Assembly: GCA_028689735.1 (NCBI GenBank)
Contig: JAQVCP010000004.1
Span: 1 to 64,000 of the forward strand
From: Hespellia sp.
Lineage (GTDB): Bacteria; Bacillota; Clostridia; Lachnospirales; Lachnospiraceae
Reading direction: 5' to 3'
Length of the DNA: 64,000 nt
Shown here: piece by piece, positions 1 to 8,554 of the stretch
Numbering within the stretch: position 1 is the stretch's first letter
How the letters are laid out: the number at the start of each line of letters is the position of its first letter
Made by a program: the position numbers and the translations under genes
The notes under the pieces: generated by a model
What the model was told of the DNA's origin: nothing
The model's database searches: none
What the model saw: the letters and a program-made list of their open reading frames with translations, nothing else

Positions 1-2
1 CG

Positions 3-791
3 GATGCAGGAAAATCGACCGATAGTATGGGAGAAGGTGGAACCGTAAAAAAGACGGTGATACCTAAAAAATACGTAGTACATGCCAGTGGTGTAGTGGC
101 AGGTGATCCGGAAAGTTACAATGCGAATTACTATAATGTATATTGTGATATCAATATTTTAAAAGAAATGCTGAAAAAAGAGTTTAGCGGCAGAGTGATT
201 CCAGGTCAGCCCAGTACAAAATCGGGAAAGCCATATAAGTATTTTGCGTATACATCAGCACGGATACAAGCGGATGACATGGAGAATGTGGATGAAGTTT
301 CCAGTGTGATTCGTGATCTCGGATATAACGTCACCACAAATGCAGAATATCTGAATAGTATGAAGAGTCAGTTCGCTATGGTACAGGCGGTGCTCGGAGG
401 CATCGGGGCCGTTTCACTTCTGGTGGCAGCAATTGGAATTGCCAATACCATGATGATGTCCATTTACGAACGAACAAAAGAAATCGGAGTGTTGAAGGTA
501 TTGGGATGCAGCCTGAAAAATATCAAGCAGATGTTTTTGCTTGAGGCAGCATTTATCGGATTCATAGGCGGTGTGGTTGGAAATGCGCTGAGCTTCCTTC
601 TGTCATTTATCATCAATATGTTGACTGGGGGTGGGAATGCGCTTGGCTTTGACGGCAATATTTCCTATATTCCCCTCTGGCTCGTCCTGGTCTCTATGGT
701 GTTTGCGGTATTTGTTGGAATGATTGCAGGTTATTTTCCGGCACTTAGAGCAATGCAGCTAAGTCCCCTTGCAGCAATTAGAAATGAATAG
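3..791 (+). CDS. FtsX-like ABC transporter permease, C-terminal part
   Basis: The reading frame is open to the left edge, so only the C-terminal part of the protein is present. It has an extracytoplasmic stretch followed by three hydrophobic segments (about residues 126-151, 178-207 and 222-244 counting from position 3). The segment around IYERTKEIGVLKVLG and the final PALRAMQLSPLAAIRNE are typical of the MacB/FtsX permease family, which exports peptides, lipids or drugs or signals across the membrane with a separate ATPase. That ATPase would lie upstream, outside the window. Substrate unknown. A strong terminator follows the stop. Confidence 0.85.
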   Translation, partial: DAGKSTDSMGEGGTVKKTVIPKKYVVHASGVVAGDPESYNANYYNVYCDINILKEMLKKEFSGRVIPGQPSTKSGKPYKYFAYTSARIQADDMENVDEVSSVIRDLGYNVTTNAEYLNSMKSQFAMVQAVLGGIGAVSLLVAAIGIANTMMMSIYERTKEIGVLKVLGCSLKNIKQMFLLEAAFIGFIGGVVGNALSFLLSFIINMLTGGGNALGFDGNISYIPLWLVLVSMVFAVFVGMIAGYFPALRAMQLSPLAAIRNE

Positions 792-803
792 TATTTTTGG
801 AAA

Positions 804-844
804 AAGGAGCTGAGACGATGTGATAGGCATCGTCTCAGCTCCTT
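804..844. terminator. bidirectional terminator
   Basis: Perfect 17-bp inverted repeat (804-820 with 828-844) and a 7-nt loop. An A-run precedes it and CTTTAT follows. It lies between the converging permease and SDR genes and can serve both. Confidence 0.9.
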
Positions 845-862
845 CTTTATGGAAAGGAATCT

Positions 863-1684
863 CTATTTCTTGTTCTTTTTACGCTTCATAGCGGCGGAAC
901 CCACATCATCACTATATGTTGCAGGCACGCTTGCGTATCCACCTTCTACAGACAAAACCTGACCTGTGGTAAAGGCCGATTCGTCGGAAGCAAAATAAGT
1001 TACAGCGGCAGCAATTTCTTCAGGGGTTGCCATGCGCATCAGCGGTGTTGCTTTTCCGAACTTTTCGATGTAAGCAGGCGGAAGATTGTCTGTTACGGCG
1101 GCAGTAGCGGTCATGCCGGGGCATACAACATTGCAGCGGACGCCATATTGTCCAACTTGCACAGCGATTTGCTGACTCAGATGGATAATTCCGGCTTTTG
1201 CTGTTCCATAAGCACATTGCTTGTAGTCATTTGTGATACCGGCAATCGAACCAATATTAATAATCGAACCTGATTTCTGCTTTACCATTGCCTTATTCAG
1301 CACATAATGAGAAGTGATAAAGACGCTGCCTAAATTTGTCTCAATGTCTTTGGAAAAATCAGACCATTTTCCATGCACGATATCAAGATCTTTCGTTGGA
1401 TTTGTCCCGCCGAAATTGTTCACCAGAATATCAATTCGTCCGGCATCCGCTAGAACTTCTTCTACCATCGGCTTGTAAGAATCAAGTTGGCAGGCATCGC
1501 AGTAGGCAACTTTAGCGGCTCCGGGGCCCATCTGATTTAATTCCTCAGCAAGTGCATTCCCAAGCTCTTTATTACGGACAGCCAAATATACCGTGGCACC
1601 TTCCGCGACAAAGGAGGTTGCGATTGCTTTTCCAATTCCTTTTGTTGAAGCAGTGACAATAGCAATTTTGTTTTCTAATCTCAT
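863..1684 (-). CDS. SDR-family oxidoreductase, hydroxysteroid-dehydrogenase-like
   Basis: NAD(P)-dependent short-chain dehydrogenase of 273 residues. Visible motifs are a cofactor-binding TASTKGIG (11-18), NNFGG (89-93), and the catalytic residues Asn117, Ser146, Tyr159 and Lys163 (YGTAK). From memory, its beginning (RLENKIAIVT, VYLAVR) and the GRIDILVNN and GVRCNVVCPGM segments resemble clostridial 7-alpha-hydroxysteroid dehydrogenases, so a bile-acid or other steroid/polyol substrate is possible but not shown. The C-terminus ends in a basic MKRKKNKK tail. The gene stands alone, diverging from the acyl-CoA ligase operon, with an AAAGGGAAG ribosome binding site before the ATG. An FabG-like 3-oxoacyl reductase is the main alternative. 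Confidence 0.8.
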   Translation of the reverse strand: MRLENKIAIVTASTKGIGKAIATSFVAEGATVYLAVRNKELGNALAEELNQMGPGAAKVAYCDACQLDSYKPMVEEVLADAGRIDILVNNFGGTNPTKDLDIVHGKWSDFSKDIETNLGSVFITSHYVLNKAMVKQKSGSIINIGSIAGITNDYKQCAYGTAKAGIIHLSQQIAVQVGQYGVRCNVVCPGMTATAAVTDNLPPAYIEKFGKATPLMRMATPEEIAAAVTYFASDESAFTTGQVLSVEGGYASVPATYSDDVGSAAMKRKKNKK

Positions 1685-1790
1685 AGTTTTCTTCCCTTTC
1701 TAGTTTTGGTTTTATATTATTTTCAGTGTATCATATTTAAAAAATGTATCATGCGCACAAAATCAAAAAGAACTATCATTAAAAATACTA

Positions 1791-1817
1791 AACATATCAA
1801 ACATATCAAACATGTCA
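1791..1817. repeat. three tandem 9-bp AACATATCA repeats
   Basis: Units at 1791-1799, 1800-1808 and 1809-1817, the last with one change (AACATGTCA). They end 17 bp upstream of the -35 box of the acyl-CoA ligase/ior promoter, a usual place for an activator or repressor site. A second direct repeat, TGTATCAT, lies at 1727-1734 and 1745-1752 in the same divergent intergenic region. Confidence 0.6.
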
Positions 1818-1834
1818 GGAAAAGAAAATTCAAC

Positions 1835-1863
1835 TTGTTACGTTGGAATAACCATGATATAAT
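1835..1863 (+). promoter_or_regulatory. sigma-A promoter of the acyl-CoA ligase/ior operon
   Basis: TTGTTA (1835-1840), 17-bp spacer, TATAAT (1858-1863), with TGA directly before the -10 (extended -10). Predicted start near 1870, 30 nt before the ATG. Confidence 0.8.
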
Positions 1864-1901
1864 TACGTTACTTATTAAATGCTTTAAAGGGGTAAAGTAA
1901 A

Positions 1902-3536
1902 ATGCCAATTACAGAAATTTTAGAGGAAAATTGTAAAAAGTACGGGGAAGACATCTGTCTGGTAGAGATTAATCCGAAGATGCGGGAGGACCGCCGGATT
2001 ACCTGGAAAGAATATGCACTGATGGAACCGACACCATTTGTACACTACCGCAGAGAGATTACATGGAATGTCTTCAATGAAAAAGCAAACAGATTTGCAA
2101 ACCTGTTGGTAAGCAGAGGCGTTCAGAGAGGTGACAAAGTAGCGATACTTCTGATGAACTGTCTGGAATGGCTGCCAATTTATTTCGGGATTCTGAAGAT
2201 GGGGGCAATAGCCGTACCACTCAATTTCCGTTATGCGTCGGACGAAATTGAATATTGTTTGAAGCTTTCTGATACGGATGTACTTGTATTCGGACCGGAG
2301 TTTATAGGACGTGTCGAAGAAATCGCAGAACCGATTTCCCGCAGCCGTCTTTTATTTTATGTGGGAGACAACTGTCCGACATTTGCAGAGAGCTACAATG
2401 TCCAGACTATGAACTATTCCGGAAAGTTTACGAATGTACCGCTGACAGATGAAGATGATGCAGCAATCTACTTTTCTTCCGGTACAACGGGATTTCCAAA
2501 AGCAATCCTGCATAACCACGAGAGTCTGATGCATGCCTGCAGGGTGGAACAGAATCATCACCATACGACGAAAGAGGATGTATTTCTCTGCATTCCGCCG
2601 TTGTACCATACCGGTGCGAAGATGCATTGGTTTGGAAGCTTTCTTGTCGGGGGCAAGGGGATTCTGTTAAAGGGCACGACACCGGAAGTGATTCTGGAGG
2701 CAGTGTCACAGGAAAAATGTACCATTGTCTGGCTCCTTGTACCTTGGGCACAGGATATTCTGGATGCGCTGGACCGCGGGGATGTCAAACTGGAGGATTA
2801 CAAACTGGATCAGTGGAGACTGATGCATATTGGTGCACAGCCTGTTCCGCCAAGTCTGATTAAGCGCTGGAAAAAGTATTTCCCACATCATCTGTATGAT
2901 ACCAATTATGGACTGAGCGAGTCCATTGGACCGGGAGCCGTGCATCTTGGAATGGAAAATATTGACAAAGTCGGTGCAATCGGAAAAGCCGGATATGGGT
3001 GGAAGACCAGGATTGTTGATGAACAGGGAAACGAAGTAGAGCGGGGCAAGGTCGGAGAGCTGACACTTTTTGGCCCAGGCATCATGACCTGCTATTACAA
3101 GAATAGAAAAGCGACCAGAGAAGTCCTAAAAGACGGATGGCTCTTTACCGGGGATATGGCCCAGGAAGATGAAGACGGATTTATCTACTTGGTAGATCGG
3201 AAAAAAGATGTTATTATTAGTGGTGGAGAGAACCTCTATCCAGTTCAGATTGAAGATTTCCTTCGCAGTAATGAGTCGATCAAGGATGCTGCTGTCATCG
3301 GATTCCCAGATCAAAGATTAGGGGAAATCGCAATAGCGATTGTCGATGTCAAGGAAGAATACATTTGCACAGAAGAAGATTTAGACGAATTCTGCAAAAA
3401 GCTGCCAAGATATAAGCGGCCGCACAAATATATTTTCGCAGATGTTCCAAGGAATGCTACGGGCAAGATTGAAAAACCAAAACTTCGTGATATGTACTGC
3501 GGAGAACGTCTGGTTGAATTACAGAATCGCAGCTGA
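1902..3536 (+). CDS. AMP-forming acyl-CoA synthetase/ligase
   Basis: Class I adenylate-forming enzyme of 544 residues that activates a carboxylic acid to its CoA thioester through an acyl-AMP. The sequence shows the P-loop-like SSGTTGFPK (192-200), an adenine-binding NYGLSE segment near 335, GWLFTGD near 412, the hinge DRKKDVIISGGEN, and the C-terminal catalytic lysine in NATGKIEK (Lys522). First gene of an operon with iorA, iorB, paaK and an ACT-domain gene, so an aryl or branched acid produced from amino acids is a reasonable substrate (inference). AAAGGGG precedes the ATG. The protein does not look like BaiB, the bile-acid-CoA ligase. Exact substrate not assignable. Confidence 0.88.
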   Translation: MPITEILEENCKKYGEDICLVEINPKMREDRRITWKEYALMEPTPFVHYRREITWNVFNEKANRFANLLVSRGVQRGDKVAILLMNCLEWLPIYFGILKMGAIAVPLNFRYASDEIEYCLKLSDTDVLVFGPEFIGRVEEIAEPISRSRLLFYVGDNCPTFAESYNVQTMNYSGKFTNVPLTDEDDAAIYFSSGTTGFPKAILHNHESLMHACRVEQNHHHTTKEDVFLCIPPLYHTGAKMHWFGSFLVGGKGILLKGTTPEVILEAVSQEKCTIVWLLVPWAQDILDALDRGDVKLEDYKLDQWRLMHIGAQPVPPSLIKRWKKYFPHHLYDTNYGLSESIGPGAVHLGMENIDKVGAIGKAGYGWKTRIVDEQGNEVERGKVGELTLFGPGIMTCYYKNRKATREVLKDGWLFTGDMAQEDEDGFIYLVDRKKDVIISGGENLYPVQIEDFLRSNESIKDAAVIGFPDQRLGEIAIAIVDVKEEYICTEEDLDEFCKKLPRYKRPHKYIFADVPRNATGKIEKPKLRDMYCGERLVELQNRS

Positions 3537-3666
3537 TTGTCTGTAAGCAGAGAAGCTTTCGTACAATCGGAGCGAAGCAGCGCAGTTTCAAAATACCAGA
3601 TCTATCGGTGCTGAGATAAGAGAGGATAGAAAAACGAATAAAATATGGAAGGATGGGATACGAAAA

Positions 3667-5421
3667 ATGTCAGAAACAAAAAAAGTAGTCATGCTTGGAA
3701 ACGAGGCAATTGCCCGTGGTGCTTATGAAGCGGGAGTAAAAGTTTCAGCTGCTTATCCGGGCACCCCAAGTACAGAAATCAGCGAGGCTTTAGTACAGTA
3801 TAAGGATAGTATCTATGCAGAATGGTCACCTAATGAGAAGGTTGCAACGGAGGTTGCCATTGGTGCAAGCGTATCAGGTGTACGGGCTATGGCCTGTATG
3901 AAGCACGTTGGATTGAACGTTGCGTCTGATCCGCTCTATACCGTGTCTTACATGGGAGTAAATGGCGGACTGGTGGTTTTTGTAGCAGATGATCCGGGAC
4001 TTTACAGTTCTCAGAATGAGCAGGATACCAGAATGGTCGCAAGAGCAGCACAGGTGCCGGTGCTTGAACCTTCGGACAGTGCAGAAGCAAAGGACTTTGT
4101 GAAGATTGCCTATGAACTCAGCGAACAGTTTGACCGGCCGATTATCTGCCGGACGACCACAAGACTTGCGCATTCTCAGGGAATGGTTGAGCTCAAAGAG
4201 CGAGAAGAGGTAGAAGATAAGGTCTATGAGAAGAATATCAGAAAGAATGTCATGATGCCGGGCAACGCCAAGGGACGCCATGTAGAGATTGAAAAGCGGA
4301 ACCTGGAGCTGGCAGAAGCGGCGAATACACTGCCAATCAACCGTATCGAGATGAACGATACAAAGATCGGTGTCATCACAAGTGGTATTCCTTATCTCTA
4401 TGTGAAAGAGGCAATCCCGACAGCTTCTGTGTTGAAGCTTGGAATGGTGAATCCGCTTCCGCAAAAGATGATTGCTGATTTTGCAGCAAAGGTAGATAAG
4501 CTTTATATTGTAGAAGAGCTTGATCCGGTCATCGAGACACAGGTCAAAGCATGGGGAATTGAATGTGTAGGTAAGGAAATTTTCACCGTTCAGGGAGAAT
4601 ACAGTGCCAACATGGTACGCGAAGCAATCCTTGGAGAAAAAGTAGAAGTGAAAGCACCTGCAGCTGCACCGATGAGACCTCCGATTCTATGTCCAGGATG
4701 TCCACATCGAAGCGTATATTATGTGCTGAATAAGCTGAAGATGCACGCATCCGGCGATATCGGATGCTATACGCTGGGAGCGGTTGCACCACTTAGCGTG
4801 GTTGATACCACGATTTGTATGGGAGCAAGTATCAGCAGTCTTCATGGTATGGAGAAGGCGAAAGGAAAAGAGTACATTAAGAACTGGGTAGCCGTAATCG
4901 GTGATTCTACATTTTTACATACAGGTGTGAACTCCCTGATGAATATGATGTATAACCAGGCAACAGGTACCGTTATGATTCTTGACAATTCAACGACAGG
5001 AATGACTGGTCACCAGGATCATGCAGCGACAGGAAAGACACTTCAGGGTGATCCGACCAATGCGGTGAATATTCCGGAGTTATGTCGTGCACTGGGAGTG
5101 AAGAACGTAGTGGAGATCAATGCATTTGACATCGAGCTTCTGGAAAAAACCATCAAAGAAGAGACGGCGAAGGACGAGGTGTCTGTCATCATCACAAAAA
5201 CGCCTTGCGTACTGTTAGATAAGAGCAAAAAGCCATTATATACTGCACATGCAGATAAGTGCAAAAAATGTGGGGCCTGCATGAAACCAGGATGTCCGGC
5301 GATGACAAAGAATGCAGATGGAACCATTAAGATTGATGATACCATGTGTACCGGATGTGGCTTGTGTGAATCCCTTTGCAAGTTTGATGCCATTGAATTA
5401 GTGACAGGGGGTGCAAAATAA
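3667..5421 (+). CDS. iorA: indolepyruvate:ferredoxin oxidoreductase, alpha subunit
   Basis: Catalytic subunit (584 residues) of the two-subunit enzyme that oxidatively decarboxylates aryl-pyruvates (indole-, phenyl-, p-hydroxyphenylpyruvate) to aryl-acetyl-CoA, reducing ferredoxin. Seen: N-terminal pyrimidine-binding domain, CPGCPH (342-347), TPP/Mg motifs GDIGCYTLG (363) and GDSTFLHTG (412) with LDNSTTGMTG (439), and two C-terminal [4Fe-4S] motifs (Cys532, 535, 538, 543 and Cys561, 564, 567, 571). The stop overlaps the iorB start in TAATG. The 130-bp gap before it holds no clear terminator or ORF, so it probably belongs to the same transcript as the acyl-CoA ligase. Confidence 0.96.
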   Translation: MSETKKVVMLGNEAIARGAYEAGVKVSAAYPGTPSTEISEALVQYKDSIYAEWSPNEKVATEVAIGASVSGVRAMACMKHVGLNVASDPLYTVSYMGVNGGLVVFVADDPGLYSSQNEQDTRMVARAAQVPVLEPSDSAEAKDFVKIAYELSEQFDRPIICRTTTRLAHSQGMVELKEREEVEDKVYEKNIRKNVMMPGNAKGRHVEIEKRNLELAEAANTLPINRIEMNDTKIGVITSGIPYLYVKEAIPTASVLKLGMVNPLPQKMIADFAAKVDKLYIVEELDPVIETQVKAWGIECVGKEIFTVQGEYSANMVREAILGEKVEVKAPAAAPMRPPILCPGCPHRSVYYVLNKLKMHASGDIGCYTLGAVAPLSVVDTTICMGASISSLHGMEKAKGKEYIKNWVAVIGDSTFLHTGVNSLMNMMYNQATGTVMILDNSTTGMTGHQDHAATGKTLQGDPTNAVNIPELCRALGVKNVVEINAFDIELLEKTIKEETAKDEVSVIITKTPCVLLDKSKKPLYTAHADKCKKCGACMKPGCPAMTKNADGTIKIDDTMCTGCGLCESLCKFDAIELVTGGAK

Positions 5422-5990
5422 TGGAAACAAAAAATATTATGATTGTCGGAGTAGGCGGACAGGGAACTTTACTGACCAGCAGGATTCTTGGCGGCCTTAC
5501 CATTGATGCCGGATATGATGTGAAATTATCCGAAGTACATGGAATGGCACAGCGAGGCGGCAGTGTGGTAACTTTTGTTCGTTACGGAGAAAAAGTGGCA
5601 GAACCGATTGTGGAAGAGGGCCATGCAGATGTCATCATCGCATTTGAACGTCTCGAAGCACTTCGTTACGCTCATTTTCTGAAGAAAGATGGTGTTCTGG
5701 TCGTAAATGACTGGAGAATCGATCCCATGCCGGTTGTAATCGGTGCGGCAGAATATCCGGAGAACATTCTGGAAAATCTTGCAAAAGAGCATAAAGTATA
5801 CACGGTGAATGCAACGGAGGAATCTAAGAAACTTGGCAATTCAAGAGTTTTTAATCTGATTGTACTTGGAATGGCGGCACAGCATATGGATTTCACAAAG
5901 GAGCAGTGGTACTCGGTAATTGAAAAGACGGTACCGCCAAAGACCGTTGATATCAATAAAAAAGCATTTGATGTAGGATACGAATTATAA
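5421..5990 (+). CDS. iorB: indolepyruvate:ferredoxin oxidoreductase, beta subunit
   Basis: The gamma-type domain subunit (189 residues) of the IorAB complex. It begins KNIMIVGVGGQGTLLTSRIL, the glycine-rich start shared with 2-oxoacid oxidoreductase gamma domains, followed by EVHGMAQRGGSVVTFVR, which in the family contacts CoA. The ATG shares one base with the iorA stop, so the two subunits are translationally coupled. Length is normal for the family. Confidence 0.95.
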   Translation: METKNIMIVGVGGQGTLLTSRILGGLTIDAGYDVKLSEVHGMAQRGGSVVTFVRYGEKVAEPIVEEGHADVIIAFERLEALRYAHFLKKDGVLVVNDWRIDPMPVVIGAAEYPENILENLAKEHKVYTVNATEESKKLGNSRVFNLIVLGMAAQHMDFTKEQWYSVIEKTVPPKTVDINKKAFDVGYEL

Positions 5991-6014
5991 AGAAGGAAAG
6001 TAGAGGAAGAACTT

Positions 6015-7340
6015 ATGGTACCAGCAAATTGGGTTGAGAGAATCAGAGACCCCAAAATTGAGTGCATGAGCAGAGATGAGATGTCCGTGCTGCAGGGGAA
6101 AAAACTTGTTGATGTAGTAAACAGAGTATATAACAACGTAGATTTCTACCACAAGAAGATGAAGGAACTCGGTGTGGAACCGGGAGATATCAAAGGTATT
6201 GAAGATATCAGCAAGCTTCCATTTACAACGAAGGAAGACTTGAGAGACAACTATCCGTTTGGACTTCTTGCAATTCCGAAGAATGAAGTGGCGAGAGTTC
6301 AGGGAACTTCTGGTACAACAGGAAAGCTTACACTTGCATCCTATTCCAATTATGATGTGGAAGTATGGGGAGAATGTGTTGCGAGATGTCTTTCTATGGC
6401 AGGTCTTACAAAGGATGATATCATTCACGTATGTTATGGGTATGGTCTGTTTACAGGCGGGCTCGGTGCAGACTTTGGAGCGAAAGCTCTGGGAGCAATG
6501 GCGATTCCGATGTCAGCAGGAAACACAAAAAGACAGATGATGTGTATGGAAGACTTTGGTGCGACTGCATTTGCATGTACGCCGTCCTATGCACTCCATC
6601 TTGCAGAGTCAATGGAAGAGGCAGGCGTGATCGACCGGATGAAAATCAAAGCCGGTATCTGTGGTGCAGAGCCTTGGACAGAGGAGATGCGTCATACAAT
6701 TGAAGAAAAGCTTCATGTGAATTGTTTTGATATCTATGGTCTTTGTGAGATTACAGGACCGGGTGTTGCCCAGGATTGTATTCACCATTCGGGTCTTCAT
6801 ATCAATCACGATCATTTCTATCCTGAGGTACTCATTCCTGGTACCGGTGATGCACAGCACGAGGGAGAGCTTGGAGAACTGGTATTTACTACGTTATCCA
6901 AAGAGGCGATGCCGCTTCTGCGCTACCGCACCAAGGATTTGACCAGTATTGACTACAGCACCTGTGAGTGTGGAAGAACCACACCAAGAATTTCCAAATT
7001 CAAGGGACGTACGGATGACATGAAGGTAATCCGTGGCGTCAATGTATTCCCGACTCAGGTTGAGACTGCGCTTCTTGGCATAGGCGAAGGTGTTGCACCA
7101 CATTATCTGATGATTGTAGACCGCATAGATAATACAGACCGTCTGACTGTTATGGTAGAAGTAGAAGAGCGGTTCTTCTCAGATGAAATCAGAAAACTGG
7201 ATGCATTAAAAGCCAAGGTTGGAGCTGTTCTGAAACAGGCACTTGGTATCGCAGTCAATGTCAAATTAGTAGAACCTAAGACAATCGAGCGAAGCGAAGG
7301 TAAAGCAAAGCGTGTCATCGATAACAGAAATCTGGTATAG
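6015..7340 (+). CDS. paaK: phenylacetate-CoA ligase
   Basis: AMP-forming aryl-acetate:CoA ligase of 441 residues. Seen: the ATP-binding loop GTSGTTGK (97-104), DIYGLCEITGPG (about 239) typical of PaaK, and the C-terminal KGRTDDMKVIRGVNVFPTQ segment that is a family hallmark. The classical role is phenylacetate activation. Beside iorAB in a fermenting anaerobe it may run in reverse, releasing aryl-acetate from aryl-acetyl-CoA and making ATP; that direction is an inference. Ribosome binding site GAGGAAG; 24 nt after iorB. Confidence 0.93.
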   Translation: MVPANWVERIRDPKIECMSRDEMSVLQGKKLVDVVNRVYNNVDFYHKKMKELGVEPGDIKGIEDISKLPFTTKEDLRDNYPFGLLAIPKNEVARVQGTSGTTGKLTLASYSNYDVEVWGECVARCLSMAGLTKDDIIHVCYGYGLFTGGLGADFGAKALGAMAIPMSAGNTKRQMMCMEDFGATAFACTPSYALHLAESMEEAGVIDRMKIKAGICGAEPWTEEMRHTIEEKLHVNCFDIYGLCEITGPGVAQDCIHHSGLHINHDHFYPEVLIPGTGDAQHEGELGELVFTTLSKEAMPLLRYRTKDLTSIDYSTCECGRTTPRISKFKGRTDDMKVIRGVNVFPTQVETALLGIGEGVAPHYLMIVDRIDNTDRLTVMVEVEERFFSDEIRKLDALKAKVGAVLKQALGIAVNVKLVEPKTIERSEGKAKRVIDNRNLV

Positions 7341-7352
7341 GAGGGAAAAGCT

Positions 7353-7796
7353 ATGAGTAATACAATTCAACAATTATCTGTTTTTCTGGAAAATAGAGAA
7401 GGAAGTCTTGATGAAGTATTGGCAGTGCTCGCCAACAATGAAATCAACATCGTGGCACTGAGTCTGGCAGATACTGCAGAGTATGGAATGCTTCGGATGA
7501 TTGTATCGGATCCAAACAAGGGCAGAGCTGTTCTGAAGGAAAATGGAGTGGCAGCCATGCTGACGGATGTAGTGGCACTTCGGGTACCTCACGAGACTGG
7601 TTCGCTGAGCAGAGCAATGCACCAGATTGTGGAAGGCGAAGTAAATGTAGAGTATATGTATGCGTTCGCCAATGGAAATGATGCATCAGCAGTCATTAAG
7701 ACCGATGATCCAGCCAGAGTCGTTGACATTTTAAAAGGAAGTGGTTTTGACGTATGGGAAGCTTCTGAAGCATATGTTGCCAATATCACTATGTGA
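7353..7796 (+). CDS. ACT-domain protein (tandem ACT)
   Basis: Small protein of 147 residues with two ACT-like halves. The first starts IQQLSVFLENREGSLDEVL with NIVALSLADT, the second covers VNVEYMYAFANGNDASAVIKTDD. ACT domains bind amino acids. Proteins of this size commonly sit next to paaK in Clostridia, where they may sense aromatic amino acids or regulate the ligase; the role is not established. 12 nt behind paaK with a GGAGGGAAAAG ribosome binding site, and last gene of the operon. Confidence 0.85.
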   Translation: MSNTIQQLSVFLENREGSLDEVLAVLANNEINIVALSLADTAEYGMLRMIVSDPNKGRAVLKENGVAAMLTDVVALRVPHETGSLSRAMHQIVEGEVNVEYMYAFANGNDASAVIKTDDPARVVDILKGSGFDVWEASEAYVANITM

Positions 7797-7824
7797 GAAT
7801 GTCTGCAATAGAAGTCAATAGATG

Positions 7825-7869
7825 AAAACAGGTATCCAGTCATTGTAGAAATGCTGGATACCTGTTTTT
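7825..7869 (+). terminator. terminator of the ior/paaK operon
   Basis: 15-bp perfect stem (7825-7839 with 7854-7868), 14-nt loop, T-run at the 3' side. Confidence 0.88.
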
Positions 7870-7900
7870 ATGGGGTCTTGAAGCATGAATAATCAATCAA

Positions 7901-7930
7901 AAAAGAAACCGTTCTAAAACGGTTTCTTTT
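7901..7930. terminator. terminator, mainly for the cold-shock gene
   Basis: 13-bp perfect stem (7901-7913 with 7918-7930), 4-nt loop, A-run on the left and T-run on the right. It lies 79 bp past the stop of the minus-strand csp gene and can act on either strand. Confidence 0.85.
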
Positions 7931-8008
7931 CTTAATCTCATTCATTAAATGTATTGCTTTTAAATAATCGAATAAATTCTATATTAAAAGGTACACTAAA
8001 AATTCTGA

Positions 8009-8209
8009 TTAAAGTTTTACTACGTTGATTGCCTGTGGTCCTTTAGCGCCTTCAGTTACTTCAAATTCTACTTCCTGACCTTCCTCTAAAGACTTGAAGC
8101 CTTCCATTGCCAATCCTGAGTAATGTACGAATACATCGTTGCCCTCAGCGTCAGAAATAAATCCGTAACCTTTTTGGTTGTTAAACCATTTTACTGTACC
8201 TTTGCTCAT
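8009..8209 (-). CDS. cold-shock protein, CspA family
   Basis: Single-stranded nucleic-acid chaperone of 66 residues that binds RNA and counters secondary structure at low temperature. Both RNA-binding motifs are present: RNP1 KGYGFI (13-18) and RNP2 VFVHY (26-30), plus the opening GTVKWFN. Monocistronic, with a promoter at 8282-8310 and a predicted 5' leader of about 65 nt. Whether it is cold-inducible cannot be read from the sequence. Confidence 0.97.
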   Translation of the reverse strand: MSKGTVKWFNNQKGYGFISDAEGNDVFVHYSGLAMEGFKSLEEGQEVEFEVTEGAKGPQAINVVKL

Positions 8210-8281
8210 TATGTTACCTCCATAAAATAAAAAAATAATAAATTACTGTATCTCGTATTTGCCTGACCAAGATACTATTTA

Positions 8282-8310
8282 AGATTAGCACATTTAACAA
8301 TCAATGTCAA
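8282..8310 (-). promoter_or_regulatory. sigma-A promoter of the cold-shock gene
   Basis: On the minus strand TTGACA (8305-8310), 17-bp spacer, TAATCT (8282-8287). Confidence 0.8.
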
Positions 8311-8399
8311 CTTAAATGTGTGGTTTTTTGTAAAAATAGACAAAAAACGGGGTTGGGAAAATTGCATAAAAAACAGTGATGATTTTTGACTATTTTTAA

Positions 8400-8485
8400 G
8401 ACTGAAAATGATTGACTATGACCGAAAATGACTGTATTATATATTTTATAAAGAAACGAAATGAATTATGAGACTGAAAATGATG
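8400..8485 (+). promoter_or_regulatory. direct repeats, probable FruR operator
   Basis: Three copies of ACYGAAAATGA: 8401-8411, 8421-8431 (with C) and 8473-8483. They lie just before the -35 box, inside the promoter spacer, and downstream of the predicted transcription start of the DeoR-family gene. This is the layout expected of an autoregulated repressor. The link to FruR is an inference from position. The rest of the 8210-8554 intergenic stretch holds only the two divergent promoters and leaders. Confidence 0.6.
8412..8440 (+). promoter_or_regulatory. sigma-A promoter of fruR-fruK
   Basis: TTGACT (8412-8417), 17-bp spacer, TATTAT (8435-8440); overlaps the GAAAATGA repeats. Confidence 0.75.
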
Positions 8486-8554
8486 TTTTTCGGATACATA
8501 ACGAAGGATTACAGGAACTTGTATCTTAGTGAAAAATGAATAGAAGGTGAGAAG

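Noticed and set aside
1706..1900. Small frames in both directions between the SDR and acyl-CoA ligase genes
   Set aside because: They run through the promoter and tandem repeats and are very Lys/Ile-rich, as expected from AT-rich intergenic DNA.
1902..3536. Bile-acid-CoA ligase (BaiB) identity for the first ligase
   Set aside because: The sequence I recall for BaiB differs throughout, and no other bai genes are nearby.
3874..4464. 196-codon antisense frame in iorA
   Set aside because: No start signal, no recognisable domain, and it lies wholly inside an unmistakable gene.
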